Part shown: one piece after another, positions 18,848 through 27,547 of the stretch | Numbering within the stretch: position 1 is the first letter of the stretch | Layout of the letters: each line of letters begins with the position of its first letter | Assembly (NCBI RefSeq): GCF_013408535.1 | Contig: NZ_JACBZA010000001.1 | Coordinates: 2,130,850 to 2,194,849, forward strand | Origin: Actinopolymorpha cephalotaxi | Lineage (GTDB): Bacteria; Actinomycetota; Actinomycetes; Propionibacteriales; Actinopolymorphaceae | Reading direction: 5' to 3' | Length of the DNA: 64,000 bases | Position numbers and translations under genes: made by a program | The notes under the pieces: model-generated | Seen by the model: only the letters and a program-made list of their open reading frames with translations | Database searches by the model: none | Told to the model about the DNA's origin: nothing

Positions 18848-19363
18848 TCAGGTTCGGTTCAGAGCCGGCTCGCAGCCCGCCGCCGTGCCTGTCCGGCAGC
18901 GCCAGCCGTGCTCGGTGAGCAGGAACGTCTCGGCGACCGGAAGCCGGTGCCGCCCGGCCTCTGCGGTCAGGGCGGACACCCACGCGTCGTCGGTGGGCAG
19001 CCAGACGACCCGGCCGCGGCGGCAGCGGACCATCGCCACCGCGTGGGTGGGCGGGATGGTCGGTCGTGGCGGAGCCAGCGGAGCCAGGCAGGCCAGGACG
19101 GCCGCGTGCAGATCGGCGGCGGGGACCGGACCGGGAGCGGCGGCGAACCAGCCGGCGCGTTCGACGTAGCCCCGGGAGAGGCGGATGACGCCGACCAGCA
19201 CCCGGTCGGTGCCGAACGGGACGTGCCGGCCGAGCCGGCGCAACAGCGTGGCGGGGTCGCGCGCGGTGCCGCGAGTGACAGTGGTGCCTGGACGGACGCC
19301 CGGGGCGTCCGGAGTGGTCGCCGGCGCCGGGACGGCCGGTTCGTGGTCGGTGACGGGGGTCAT
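18848..19363 (-). CDS. Hypothetical protein
   Basis: 171-residue soluble protein I do not recognise. The start (ATG 19363) gives a Pro/Thr-rich N-terminal 35 residues, then a folded-looking region (VLVGVIRLSRGYVERAGWF, HAVAMVRCRRGRVVWLPTDD) and a C-terminal TFLLTEHGWRCRTGT. No signal peptide, membrane helix or catalytic motif is evident. It lies upstream of acyP in the same direction with a 73-base gap and is divergent from the gene at 19532. Confidence 0.6.
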   Translation of the reverse strand: MTPVTDHEPAVPAPATTPDAPGVRPGTTVTRGTARDPATLLRRLGRHVPFGTDRVLVGVIRLSRGYVERAGWFAAAPGPVPAADLHAAVLACLAPLAPPRPTIPPTHAVAMVRCRRGRVVWLPTDDAWVSALTAEAGRHRLPVAETFLLTEHGWRCRTGTAAGCEPALNRT

Positions 19364-19531
19364 CGCCACAGCGTGCCGTGCTCGGGTCGTGGCGCGCCGT
19401 GGTTGTCCACAGGTGGCGCCCTGTGGATGACCGGTCGCACGCCGTGTCGATCTTCGGCATGCTCGCGGATGACGGCCCAGACCTGAGGTAGTCCCGATCA
19501 CCCCGGACCCAGCGCGGAGGAGCGACGACGA

Positions 19532-20137
19532 ATGAAGCGTGGCGGCGGCACGGATGGCACGGCGGACCCACTCGGCACGGCCGGCAGGTCCGGCAGGTCC
19601 GGCACGGTCGGCAAGGACGCGGACGGACCGGAGTCGTTCCGCATCGTCGGGCGCGTGCTTGTCGATCCGCCCCTGCGCGCGGAGGAGTTCGAGTATCTGG
19701 CCGCGTTCACCGAGTCCCGTCGCTGGTGCCGCTTCGACGGCCCGTACGCCGTTCCCGGCAACCCGTTGGCCGAGTGCCTGGATCCCGGCCTCGACCTTGC
19801 CCGTTACGTCGAGCCGGCGCCGGGCCAGCCGGGGCTGTGGTGCCCGTGGCGCCTGTCGGACGGCGGTCACGCCCTGGTGCCGGTGTTCGAGCCCGCGCTC
19901 GGTGAAGGCTCCCCGCCGGAGGAGGCGGCGTCCTGGCTCACGTACCTCTGCGACCACTTCCTGCGCACCGGCGCGATGGCGGGCAGACATTCCGGCGATC
20001 GGGCGCGGTGGTTCGGTGGCTTCGGCTTCGACCACGTGCTCGACGGCGCGGCCGTGGTCTGCAGTGAGTTGTCGGGGAGGCTGACGCTGATCGAGATGTC
20101 GGCCAACTCCGTGTCCGTGCAGCCGCTCGCGAGCTGA
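19532..20137 (+). CDS. Hypothetical protein
   Basis: 201-residue acidic soluble protein without a recognised domain. After a Gly/Thr/Ser-rich leader of about 35 residues it reads as one compact domain (FRIVGRVLVDPPLRAEEFEY through LTLIEMSANSVSVQPL). It contains several conserved-looking aromatic blocks (RRWCRFDGPYAVPGNP, LWCPWRLSDGGHALVPVFE, RWFGGFGFDHVLDGAAV). ATG 19532 is preceded by GGAGGAG (about 19516-19522) at ideal distance, which supports the start. No functional context nearby. Confidence 0.7.
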   Translation: MKRGGGTDGTADPLGTAGRSGRSGTVGKDADGPESFRIVGRVLVDPPLRAEEFEYLAAFTESRRWCRFDGPYAVPGNPLAECLDPGLDLARYVEPAPGQPGLWCPWRLSDGGHALVPVFEPALGEGSPPEEAASWLTYLCDHFLRTGAMAGRHSGDRARWFGGFGFDHVLDGAAVVCSELSGRLTLIEMSANSVSVQPLAS

Positions 20138-20394
20138 CGCCGGCGTTCGCCCGGAGACCTGTGGATCGCTCGCCGACTGCGTCTTCGCACCGTTCCGGTG
20201 ACTCACCGTGGCCGGCCGTCTCGCAGGCTGGAACCTCCCTCTGCGCGTGATCCTCCCGCCGGTCCTCCCCGCCTGTCGACCTTCACCGGTGTCCGGTTTA
20301 GGTGGTACTTTCCGGTTGTTCTACGCGCAGGTGCAGCCCGGTCAGGTGGGCGCGCGTCTGCCGGTTGTGTCGGGCAGTCGGTTGGGCGGTCGTA

Positions 20395-20928
20395 GTGCGA
20401 CGTGTCGTAGCGGGGTTGGTGGTTGTCGCCGCCGGGCTGACAGGTCTCACGGGATGCGGTGGCGACTCTCCGCAACCGTCCGAACTCTCGAAGAAGTCGA
20501 GTACACCCACTCCGACGGCGACGCCGAGCGCCTCTCCGACTCCCACCACCGCTGCCGACCCGGCGGCCTTCGTCCGCCAGTACATCGCGGCCGCCAATCT
20601 GCTGGTGAAGAACGGCGACGCCTCGAGGATGCGGGCGATGAACGCGCCCGGCTGCAACTTCTGCCAGAGCACCGCGAAGTCACTCGCGACGTTCCACGCC
20701 AACGGCGGTTCCTACGTCGGCGACGCGAGCTGGCATGTCACCGAGGTCGGCAAGCCCACCGGGACCAACCCGGTGAAGGTGTCCGCCTACGTCAAGGTCA
20801 ACCCGCACAAGGTCGTCTCCAAGCGCGGCGCCAGTCCCAAGACGGATCCGGGCCGCCTGATGTTGTTCGACTTCACGCTTGCGAAGGGACAGGACCGGTG
20901 GACGGTCAAGAACCTCGTCGTCAACTGA
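20395..20928 (+). CDS. DUF6318-type lipoprotein
   Basis: 177-residue exported lipoprotein. From GTG 20395 the protein begins VRRVVAGLVVVAAGLTGLTG followed by Cys, a lipoprotein signal with lipobox LTGC. A Ser/Thr/Pro linker (about 25-55) leads to a domain of about 110 residues (ADPAAFVRQYIAAANLLVKN, NAPGCNFCQSTAKSLATFHA, SYVGDASWHV) resembling the actinobacterial DUF6318 family, with a conserved CxxC. The alternative upstream in-frame ATG 20302 would bury the signal peptide. It overlaps the next gene by 31 bases, so both are made together. Confidence 0.72.
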   Translation: MRRVVAGLVVVAAGLTGLTGCGGDSPQPSELSKKSSTPTPTATPSASPTPTTAADPAAFVRQYIAAANLLVKNGDASRMRAMNAPGCNFCQSTAKSLATFHANGGSYVGDASWHVTEVGKPTGTNPVKVSAYVKVNPHKVVSKRGASPKTDPGRLMLFDFTLAKGQDRWTVKNLVVN

Positions 20929-21845
20929 GACCGCCGAAGGGCGGCCGTCGCGGGGGCGCGGCGTTGCGGTTGGCCTGCACCCTGCTGCTCACCCTGGGCA
21001 TCACCCTGCTCGCTGGTCCGGTGCTCACCGGGACGGCGTGGGCCAACTGCGGGTTCGATTCGGACGGACAGTGGCACTGTGACGGCGACGACCCCGGACC
21101 CGGTGGTCCGGGAGGGCCCGGCGGGCCGGGTGGTCCGGGCAACCCGGGCCCGGCGCCGAAACAGCCGTACGACACCTACGCCACGCCGGCGTGCATGGTC
21201 AACGGACCGCCGCCGGGCGACCCCAACGCGATGTGCATGAACGCCGCCATGGCCTGCCAGACGCGAGGCGAAAAGGGCATCATGATGCGCTACTACGTCC
21301 AGTGGGAGCAGAACGGCCCCTGGGAACTCGTGCGCACCGCCTGCTCCGGCGAGCCCGACCCCAACAACCCGCCTCCGCCGGTGACGCCGCAGCAGGTGGA
21401 ACGCTGGCTGGTCAACGGTTGGCTGCCGAAGTCCAACGTGGGAGTGAGCCCGGGCAACGGCCACACGTTGCTCAACTTCCCGACCATCTTCTACGCCAAC
21501 CAGACGACCAGGTACGACGTCACCCGCGACGTGCCGGACGGTTCCGGCCGCAGGATCCACGTGACGGCGGAAGCGACCGGGTTCGACTGGCACTGGGGCG
21601 ACGGCACCGCGGTCACGCACACCGACGAGCCCGGGCAGAAGTACGCGGAGTCGCTGCCGCAGGACGCCTACGTCACGCACCCGTTCGAGAAGCCGGGCCG
21701 CTACACGGTGCGCGTCGACGTGCAGTGGAGCGGGCGGTTCGCGGTCCAGGGCGAGGTGGGTCAGCCGTTCGGCCCCGTCACGGTGCCCCGCGGGCGGCCG
21801 GCGCCGGTCACGGTGCTGGAGAAGCAGGACGTGCTGTCGCGCTGA
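20898..21845 (+). CDS. Secreted PKD-domain protein
   Basis: 315-residue exported protein. The start is taken at GTG 20898 inside the end of the lipoprotein gene, giving a signal peptide (LACTLLLTLGITLLAGPVLT, cleavage near GTAWA). A Gly/Pro spacer follows (GPGGPGGPGGPGGPGNPGP), then a Cys-containing domain (CMVNGPPPGDPNAMCMNAAM) and a PKD-like beta domain (about 205-295: ATGFDWHWGDGTAVTHTDE, HPFEKPGRYTVRVDVQW). PKD domains are extracellular interaction modules. The 31-base overlap with the lipoprotein gene suggests that the two act as a pair at the cell surface. Its 3-prime end overlaps the convergent dinB end by 38 bases. Confidence 0.75.
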   Translation: MDGQEPRRQLRPPKGGRRGGAALRLACTLLLTLGITLLAGPVLTGTAWANCGFDSDGQWHCDGDDPGPGGPGGPGGPGGPGNPGPAPKQPYDTYATPACMVNGPPPGDPNAMCMNAAMACQTRGEKGIMMRYYVQWEQNGPWELVRTACSGEPDPNNPPPPVTPQQVERWLVNGWLPKSNVGVSPGNGHTLLNFPTIFYANQTTRYDVTRDVPDGSGRRIHVTAEATGFDWHWGDGTAVTHTDEPGQKYAESLPQDAYVTHPFEKPGRYTVRVDVQWSGRFAVQGEVGQPFGPVTVPRGRPAPVTVLEKQDVLSR

Positions 21846-23283
21846 CCTTCGGGCTGACCCGCTGGCCGGGGTCCCAGGTGAGCGGGGTGTAGGGAGCGAG
21901 GTCGGGGTCGTCGGTGCCGAAGGTGCGCACCGGCCCCGGCCCGGTCGCGGCGGTCTCGAACCGCACCGTGACCCGGCGCAGGCCGGCGCCCCACACCCAG
22001 CCCGGGCCGTACTCGGTGTGGATGACGTCCTGCCCCGCCGACCAGCGGGGCGGCTCCGGCTCGCGCGGAACGCCGTCGGCGGTGGCCGCGAGCCCGGCCT
22101 CGTCCGCGACCTCGGCCGCGCGCGGGCCCTGGACGACCTGCGGCCTGCCCGCCGCCTCGACGAGGTCGGCGTCGTCGGCCTTTCTGGCGGCGAGGTCGGC
22201 CTCCAGTTCACCACCGGCAGCCGAGCCGAACAGGTCCTCCTGCACCCAGTCGGCGAGACCTGACATCCCGACGCCGAGCAGGCGTACTCCCGCGGAGGTG
22301 TCCACCTCGGCCAGCAGGCGGCGGGCGAGCCGGTTGACCACCCGTACGTCGTCGGTCGGCCCGGCCAGAGTGGCCGACCGCGTGTAGGTGGTGAAGTCGA
22401 ACAGCCGGATCTTCACCGTCACGGTGCGCCCGGACAGGCGTTCGCGGGTCAGGCGTTCGGACACCCGGGTGCCGAGCCGGTCGATGATGACCGCCAGCAT
22501 GGCCGGGTCGACGATGTCGTGTTCGAAGGTGTCCTCGGCGCTGATCGACTTCGACTCCCGCAGCGGAACGACGGCACGGTCGTCCTCGGCCATCGCGAGC
22601 CGTGCGAGTGCGTGCCCGTGTGCCCGGCCGAGTGCCGCCACCAGGTCCGGCTCGCCGGCGCGGGCGAGTTCGCCCACCGTGTGGACGCCGATGCGGCGGA
22701 GCCGTTCGGCGGTGGCCGGGCCGACGCCGGGGATGCGCCCCACCGGCATCGGATGGAGCAGGTCGGTCTCCGTGCCGGGCTCCACCACCAGCAGGCCGTC
22801 GGGTTTGCGCAGGTCGCTGGCGATCTTGGCGACGAGCTTGGACGTGCCCGCCCCTACGGAGGCGGTGACCCCGCCGGTGACCTCGCGTACCCGCTCCTTC
22901 AGGGCCGCGGCCAGCTCCTCGACCCCGGCCACGGACAGGTCGCGGCTCGCGTCGCCGGCCAGGTCGACGTAGGCCTCGTCCAGGGAGACCGGCTCGACCA
23001 GTGGGGAGACCTCCCGGAGAACGGCCATCACCGCGCGGCTGGTGATGCGGTAGGCGGCGAACCGCCCGGTGAGGTACGCCGCGTGCGGGCAGCGTGCCCT
23101 GGCCTCGGCGGTCCGCATGGCCGACCGGACTCCGAACACCCTGGCCTCGTACGACGCGGTGGCCACGACACCGCGGGTGCCCACCCCGCCGACGATGACC
23201 GGCTTCCCGCGCAGTGAGGGCTTGTCGCGCTGCTCGACCGCGGCGAAGAAGGCGTCGAGGTCGAGGTGGACGATGCTGGGCAC
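21808..23283 (-). CDS. dinB: DNA polymerase IV (Y family)
   Basis: 491-residue translesion polymerase. Palm motifs are IVHLDLDAFFAAVEQRD (D8 and D10 bind metal) and VSLDEAYVDLAGDASRDLS (the catalytic Asp-Glu). The thumb and little-finger domains follow (PGVGPATAERLRRIGVHTVG, ISAEDTFEHDI). After about residue 400 there is an extra C-terminal domain (DVIHTEYGPGWVWGAGLRRV), seen in actinobacterial Pol IV homologues and absent from Escherichia coli DinB. The start is GTG 23283, eight bases after GGAG; GTG 23292 lies too close to that site. No LexA box was found upstream. Confidence 0.93.
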   Translation of the reverse strand: MPSIVHLDLDAFFAAVEQRDKPSLRGKPVIVGGVGTRGVVATASYEARVFGVRSAMRTAEARARCPHAAYLTGRFAAYRITSRAVMAVLREVSPLVEPVSLDEAYVDLAGDASRDLSVAGVEELAAALKERVREVTGGVTASVGAGTSKLVAKIASDLRKPDGLLVVEPGTETDLLHPMPVGRIPGVGPATAERLRRIGVHTVGELARAGEPDLVAALGRAHGHALARLAMAEDDRAVVPLRESKSISAEDTFEHDIVDPAMLAVIIDRLGTRVSERLTRERLSGRTVTVKIRLFDFTTYTRSATLAGPTDDVRVVNRLARRLLAEVDTSAGVRLLGVGMSGLADWVQEDLFGSAAGGELEADLAARKADDADLVEAAGRPQVVQGPRAAEVADEAGLAATADGVPREPEPPRWSAGQDVIHTEYGPGWVWGAGLRRVTVRFETAATGPGPVRTFGTDDPDLAPYTPLTWDPGQRVSPKVSATARPASPAP

Positions 23284-23429
23284 GCTGCGCACTCCGCCAT
23301 CCTGCCAACCCGCGCGGACACTCCGAACGGCTGCCGGGTTCTCGTCCACAGCCACCGGATCGGCGCGGATGTCCCCAGGACCGGTCACGACAATGCCGGG
23401 GTGGCGACGCCGCTGACACGCTCGACGGC

Positions 23430-24413
23430 ATGAGAACACCAACCGGTACCGACCGGCTCACGTTGCGTGGCCCGGAGGACGTCCTCGCCAAGATTCCGTT
23501 CCTCGTGGGGTTCCACCCGGAGGACAGCCTGGTCACGCTGACCTTCGACGAGGACCGGGAGCTGACCCTCACCGCCCGGGCCGACCTGCCCGAACCCGAT
23601 CTCACCCCGCAGGAGCTGCGAGCCGCCGGTGACCGCCTGGCCTGCCTGGTCTTCGGGCGCGAGGTTCGATACTGCCTCCTGGTCGCCTACACCGCCTCGA
23701 GAGCACGGGCCACCCCTGCGCTGCGTGCGGCGGTCGCGGCGTTCGCCGACGTGGACGTGACCGTCCTGGACGCCATCGTCGCCGACGGGACCCGCTGGTG
23801 GTCCGATGTCTGCGCCGACCCCGTGTGCTGCCCGCCGGAGGGAAAGCCCTACGACCTCGCCTCCCATCCGCTGACCGCACGGTCGATCTACAGGGGAGAG
23901 GTGGCGCTCGCCGGGCAGGAGGAGTTCCGGCGAACGGTCGCGCCGCCGTCGGGCGCCGCGCGGGTGGCCGCCGAGCAGGCCCTCGCGCGGGTCGTCTCCG
24001 CCCGGGCGGCCGACCTCGGCGGGCACGACGGAGCCGGCCTGGTGGCCCGGCTGTTCGCCAGGGCCGGGGGAGGTGAGCGGCTGACCGACGAGGAGATGGC
24101 GCGGATCGCCGTCGAGGTGTGCGATGTCGCCGTACGAGACGAATTCTGGTCACAGATCACCAGGGAGTCCGCGGACCGCCATGTCGAGTTCTGGTCCGAG
24201 GTCGTCCGGCGCACGGTCCCGCCCCACGACGTCGCCGCCGCGGCGCTGCTGGCGTTCGCCGCCTGGCTCCAGGGACAGGGCGCGCTGGCTCGCTGTGCCC
24301 TCGAGCGGGTGCACGCCTGCGACCCCGACTACTCCATGGCGCGGTTGATCGAGCAGGTCCTGCGGTGCGGCATCCCGCCCGAGGCGTGGGAGCCTCCACC
24401 GGTCGGGCCATGA
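23430..24413 (+). CDS. DUF4192 domain protein
   Basis: 327-residue soluble protein of the actinobacterial DUF4192 family, function unknown. Family hallmarks are the opening LTLRGPEDVLAKIPFLVGFH with PEDSLVTLTF, the strand CLLVAYTASRARA and the central RWWSDVCADPVCCPPEGKPY. A C-terminal helical part (AAALLAFAAWLQGQGALARC) looks like a TPR-type hairpin. It is divergent from dinB with a 146-base gap and stands 134 bases before the glutamate-cysteine ligase family gene. Confidence 0.88.
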   Translation: MRTPTGTDRLTLRGPEDVLAKIPFLVGFHPEDSLVTLTFDEDRELTLTARADLPEPDLTPQELRAAGDRLACLVFGREVRYCLLVAYTASRARATPALRAAVAAFADVDVTVLDAIVADGTRWWSDVCADPVCCPPEGKPYDLASHPLTARSIYRGEVALAGQEEFRRTVAPPSGAARVAAEQALARVVSARAADLGGHDGAGLVARLFARAGGGERLTDEEMARIAVEVCDVAVRDEFWSQITRESADRHVEFWSEVVRRTVPPHDVAAAALLAFAAWLQGQGALARCALERVHACDPDYSMARLIEQVLRCGIPPEAWEPPPVGP

Positions 24414-24547
24414 GGGCCATGAGCGCTCCGAGCGGGCCGGCCGGTGACCGGCGGTTCGCTCGCTCCTGGTTGAGCGATCGGTCCCCGCGGCAGATAGGTT
24501 TCGGTACGAGGCTCCGGCAAGGCCAGCCCCCTTGGGAGAGGAAGTCG

Positions 24548-26026
24548 ATGGGCCAGGACATCAAGCCCCGCTCGTTCAGCCCTGAGGACCGGGCATTGTT
24601 CCGCGACAAGCTGCGGCGATGCCTGCGAGCGTTCGTACGAATGTCCGAAGAAGGCCGGTTCGAGGTCCGGCGGCCCTTCACCGGGTTCGAGATCGAGTTC
24701 AACCTCGTCGACGAGCGCGGTGACCCCTCTCTCACCAACAGCGAGGTGCTGGCCGCGATCGACGACGAGTCGTTCCAGACCGAGCTCGCCCAGTACAACG
24801 TCGAGATCAACGTCGAGCCGCGCCGGCTACGCGGCAGCGCACTGCGGGAGTTCGAGGACGACCTGCTGACCCGCCTGGAGACCGCCGGCGCCAAGGCCAG
24901 GGCCGTCGGCCCGGAGCTGGTGATGGTCGGGATCCTGCCGACGGTGACACCGGACCACATGGGCGCGGAGACGCTTTCGCCGAAGACCCGTTACCGGATG
25001 CTCAACGAGCAGATCATCGCCGAGCGGGGAGAGAACATCCGCATCGGACTCGAGGGCGTGGAGAAGCTCGAGCTGACCAGCGACTCGGTGGTGCCGGAGT
25101 CGACGTGCACGAGCACCCAGCTGCACGTGGAGGTCAGCGAGGGTGCCTTCCCGGCGTACTGGAACGCGGCCCAGGCCATCGCCGGCCCACAGGTGGCCGT
25201 GTGCGCCAACTCGCCGTTCCTGTTCCAGAAGGAGCTCTGGCGCGAGACCCGGATCAAGCTGTTCGAGCAGTCGATCGACACCCGCAGCGTCGAGCTGACC
25301 GAGCAGGGGGTCCGCCCGCGGGTGTGGTTCGGCGAACGCTGGCTGGAATCCGTGACCGACCTCTTCGAGGAGAACCAGCGCTACTTCTCGCCGCTGCTGC
25401 CCGAACTCGCCGACGAGGATCCGCTGGAGGTCCTCGACCGGGGCGGTACACCTCGGCTGGCCGAGCTCTCCCTGCACAGCGGCACCATCTACCGCTGGAA
25501 CCGCCCGGTCTACGACGTCGCCGACGAGCGCCCGCACCTGCGGATCGAAAACCGCATCCTGCCCGCCGGGCCGACCGTCGTCGACACGATGGCGAACGCC
25601 GCCTTCTACTTCGGTCTCGTCCGCCGCCTGGCCGCGGACGAGCAGCCGGTGTGGTCCCGGCTTTCCTTCGAGGCGGCCGAGGACAACTTCCTGTGTGGCG
25701 CGCGCGAGGGCATCGGTGCCCGGCTGCAGTGGCCCGGACTCGGTGAGGTCGGGGCGGCCGAGCTCACCCTGGACACACTGCTGCCGCTGGCGTACGAAGG
25801 CCTGGACCGCTGGGGGGTCGACCCCGCCGATCGCGATCGGCTGCTCGGCGTGATCGAGCAGCGCTGCCGTACCGGCCGGAACGGGGCGGAGTGGCAGGCG
25901 GCGGTGTTCCACCGGCTGTACGACGGCAGTGGACTCTCCCGACTGGACGCCCTGCGGGCGATGACCGCCCGGTACGTCGAGCACATGCGCTCCAACGCAC
26001 CCGTGCACACCTGGCCGCTCGACTGA
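24548..26026 (+). CDS. Glutamate-cysteine ligase family (GCS2-like) ATP-dependent carboxylate-amine ligase
   Basis: 492-residue enzyme of the GCS2 / carboxylate-amine ligase family, which joins glutamate or a similar carboxylate to an amine by an acyl-phosphate. Visible blocks are GFEIEFNLVDERGDPSLTNS (glutamate and Mg site), YNVEINVEPRRLRG, STCTSTQLHVEVSEG and IENRILPAGPTVVDTMANAA. In actinobacteria these proteins may make gamma-glutamyl compounds, for example the EgtA step, but no ergothioneine genes flank this one, so the product is open. ATG 24548 follows a GGAGAGGAAG ribosome site. Confidence 0.82.
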   Translation: MGQDIKPRSFSPEDRALFRDKLRRCLRAFVRMSEEGRFEVRRPFTGFEIEFNLVDERGDPSLTNSEVLAAIDDESFQTELAQYNVEINVEPRRLRGSALREFEDDLLTRLETAGAKARAVGPELVMVGILPTVTPDHMGAETLSPKTRYRMLNEQIIAERGENIRIGLEGVEKLELTSDSVVPESTCTSTQLHVEVSEGAFPAYWNAAQAIAGPQVAVCANSPFLFQKELWRETRIKLFEQSIDTRSVELTEQGVRPRVWFGERWLESVTDLFEENQRYFSPLLPELADEDPLEVLDRGGTPRLAELSLHSGTIYRWNRPVYDVADERPHLRIENRILPAGPTVVDTMANAAFYFGLVRRLAADEQPVWSRLSFEAAEDNFLCGAREGIGARLQWPGLGEVGAAELTLDTLLPLAYEGLDRWGVDPADRDRLLGVIEQRCRTGRNGAEWQAAVFHRLYDGSGLSRLDALRAMTARYVEHMRSNAPVHTWPLD

Positions 26027-26364
26027 CCGAAGACTCACGGGCGCGTCAGGCCAACCCTGTCGTTCCCAACCGGGTCGGGCCCGTGGCCCGAGTCGCCAAC
26101 CGTGTCGCGCCCGTGGCCCGAGTCGTAAACCGCGTCGCCAACCGTGTCGGGCCCGTGGCCCGAGTCGTAAACCGCGTCGCCAACCGTCTTGGGCCCGTGG
26201 CCCGGTCGGTCGATCGTGGCACCCCGCGAACCCGTAGTTCCGATGGGGCGACCACCAGCACCGCGCACCCCGACTTTGTGCTGCGCACATAAATTTGATG
26301 AGTTCGCCTGGGCAGGCAACCGTGGAGTGTTGTGAGACGTCACAACTCCGAGAAGGAGGTGACC
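26027..26364. other. 338-base intergenic region carrying a tandem repeat and the whiB leader
   Basis: The first two thirds are the 42-bp tandem repeat described separately. The last 80 bases form the leader of the WhiB gene, with an imperfect hairpin (TTGTGA 26330-26335 / TCACAA 26340-26345) just before the ribosome site. Frames through the repeat are open on both strands because the unit is a multiple of three; none has a ribosome site or a family match, so I do not call a gene. Confidence 0.55.
26074..26207. repeat. Tandem repeat, 42-bp unit, about 3.3 copies
   Basis: Copies: 26074-26103 (30 bases, lacking an internal 12-base block), 26104-26145 (42 bases), 26146-26187 (42 bases, one mismatch to the previous copy) and a partial copy 26188-26207. 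Each begins GTCGGGCCCGTGGCCCGAGT or a one-base variant and ends GTCGCCAACCGT. The missing 12 bases in copy 1 (GTAAACCGCGTC) are themselves a near-repeat of GCCAACCGTGTC, so the array has a nested structure. GGGCCC and GGGCCACGGGCCC make each unit partly self-complementary. It lies between two unrelated genes. Confidence 0.85.
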
Positions 26365-26700
26365 ATGCCCATCAGACAGCGATCCACCCGTCCAGGCGGA
26401 CGGCGCCTCATTGTCGTCGAGCCGTTCCTGGAGTGGCACGAGCAAGCGGCGTGCTGTGACGAGCCGTCCGAACTCTTCTACGGACCGGAGGGTGAGTCCC
26501 AGCACGAGCGGCTGGCCCGCGAAGCACGCGCCCTGGCCGTCTGCAACCAGTGCCCTGTCCGTACACCATGCCAGAAACACGCCCTGAAGCGTCCCGAATC
26601 CTACGGCGTGTGGGGCGGCACCACCGAGTCGTCACGTTCCGCCGCTCGGCGCTCGGGCACCGAGGCGCCGCGCCGGAAGCAGGTCGTGGCCGTCGAGTAG
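26365..26700 (+). CDS. WhiB family iron-sulfur transcriptional regulator
   Basis: 111-residue WhiB-like protein. The four [4Fe-4S] cysteines are C30 (or the adjacent C31), C60, C63 and C69 (AVCNQCPVRTPC). The G(V/I)WGG turn follows (YGVWGGTTES), then a basic tail (RRSGTEAPRRKQ) for DNA contact. WhiB proteins work with the primary sigma factor region 4, which makes the two nearby primary-type sigma genes notable. Which WhiB subclass it belongs to (WhiB1-like housekeeping or stress type) cannot be fixed. An excellent ribosome site (GAAGGAGGT) precedes ATG 26365. Confidence 0.93.
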   Translation: MPIRQRSTRPGGRRLIVVEPFLEWHEQAACCDEPSELFYGPEGESQHERLAREARALAVCNQCPVRTPCQKHALKRPESYGVWGGTTESSRSAARRSGTEAPRRKQVVAVE

Positions 26701-26815
26701 CCGCTCCGCCCCTGACCGCCTGAGAGCCGCCGGCCGGTGGCCCGGACGCCCCCGGCACGCCACCGGCCGCGTCACCGACAGCCTCTCGTCCCGCCACTCC
26801 GTCACCCCGGCTCCA

Positions 26816-27379
26816 TCAGCGCGGGCCGCGACCGAAGTCCCGTGCCTGTGGCCCTCGAAGCCGCGGCACGACCACCGGGGCTGACGGTGTGGTCAGGTCG
26901 AACCACCCGATCCGGGTCGCCACGTAGACCGGATCCGGGTGCACCCCCACGATCGCGCAGGCCACCAGCCAGGCGCGCGACCACGCGTGGTCGCCGTCGA
27001 GACTCTCCAGCGGACCGGGCCGCACCGTCAGGAGGGCGGCTCGGCGGCGCGGCCGGTGTGGGTCCGCGGCGGCCTCGGCACCCGGATCATCGGTCAGCAC
27101 CCGGTCCAGCCCGGCCACGGCGAGGTCGACCCGGAGTGCATGGTCGGGTTCACCCGCGGTGGCCGCCAGCAGGTTGGTGGAGGGGTCGCCGACGGGAGCT
27201 CCCGTGGAATCCAGCGGCAGGATCCGGGCCGTCGGCGCGAACGCTTGCCTACGCGTCTGCCCCCGCAGGATCCACACCGAGGCGGTGACCAGTCTGGCCA
27301 GATCAGGGTGCGGGGAACCCGTCCCCGAACCGTCCGGAACAGGTGCCGAGGGCGGCACGGCGGACGGCGGGGGAGTCAT
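26816..27379 (-). CDS. Hypothetical protein
   Basis: 187-residue soluble protein, not recognised. After a Pro-rich 25 residues it has LARLVTASVWILRGQTRRQA, then RVDLAVAGLDRVLTDDPGAE, ending in YVATRIGWFDLTTPSAPVVV and a basic tail. No signal peptide, membrane span or metal motif. The start is ATG 27379. It is convergent with whiB and divergent from the universal stress protein gene. Confidence 0.6.
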   Translation of the reverse strand: MTPPPSAVPPSAPVPDGSGTGSPHPDLARLVTASVWILRGQTRRQAFAPTARILPLDSTGAPVGDPSTNLLAATAGEPDHALRVDLAVAGLDRVLTDDPGAEAAADPHRPRRRAALLTVRPGPLESLDGDHAWSRAWLVACAIVGVHPDPVYVATRIGWFDLTTPSAPVVVPRLRGPQARDFGRGPR

Positions 27380-27547
27380 GGTGGCAACCTTGCCCGTACG
27401 GCATGATCCCCGGTTGCCGTCATCCACAACCCGGCTGTAGTAGCGTCCGGCACCAGGAGTGATCCCCGCCGGCCTGTCCCAGCCTTGGTGCAGTCCGGTG
27501 CCGCTCCAAGATCCCGTTCCGCCCCACCGGTCCTCGGAGGTGCCCCG

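Noticed and set aside
26074-26207. CRISPR-like array at the 42-bp repeat
   Set aside because: Units are contiguous with no unique spacers, so it is a tandem repeat and not a CRISPR array.
26035-26580. Minus-strand frame through the 42-bp repeat encoding repeated GHGPDTVGDAVYDS units
   Set aside because: Looks like a repeat protein, but it overlaps whiB, has no ribosome site, and the repeat is open in several frames because its length is a multiple of three.
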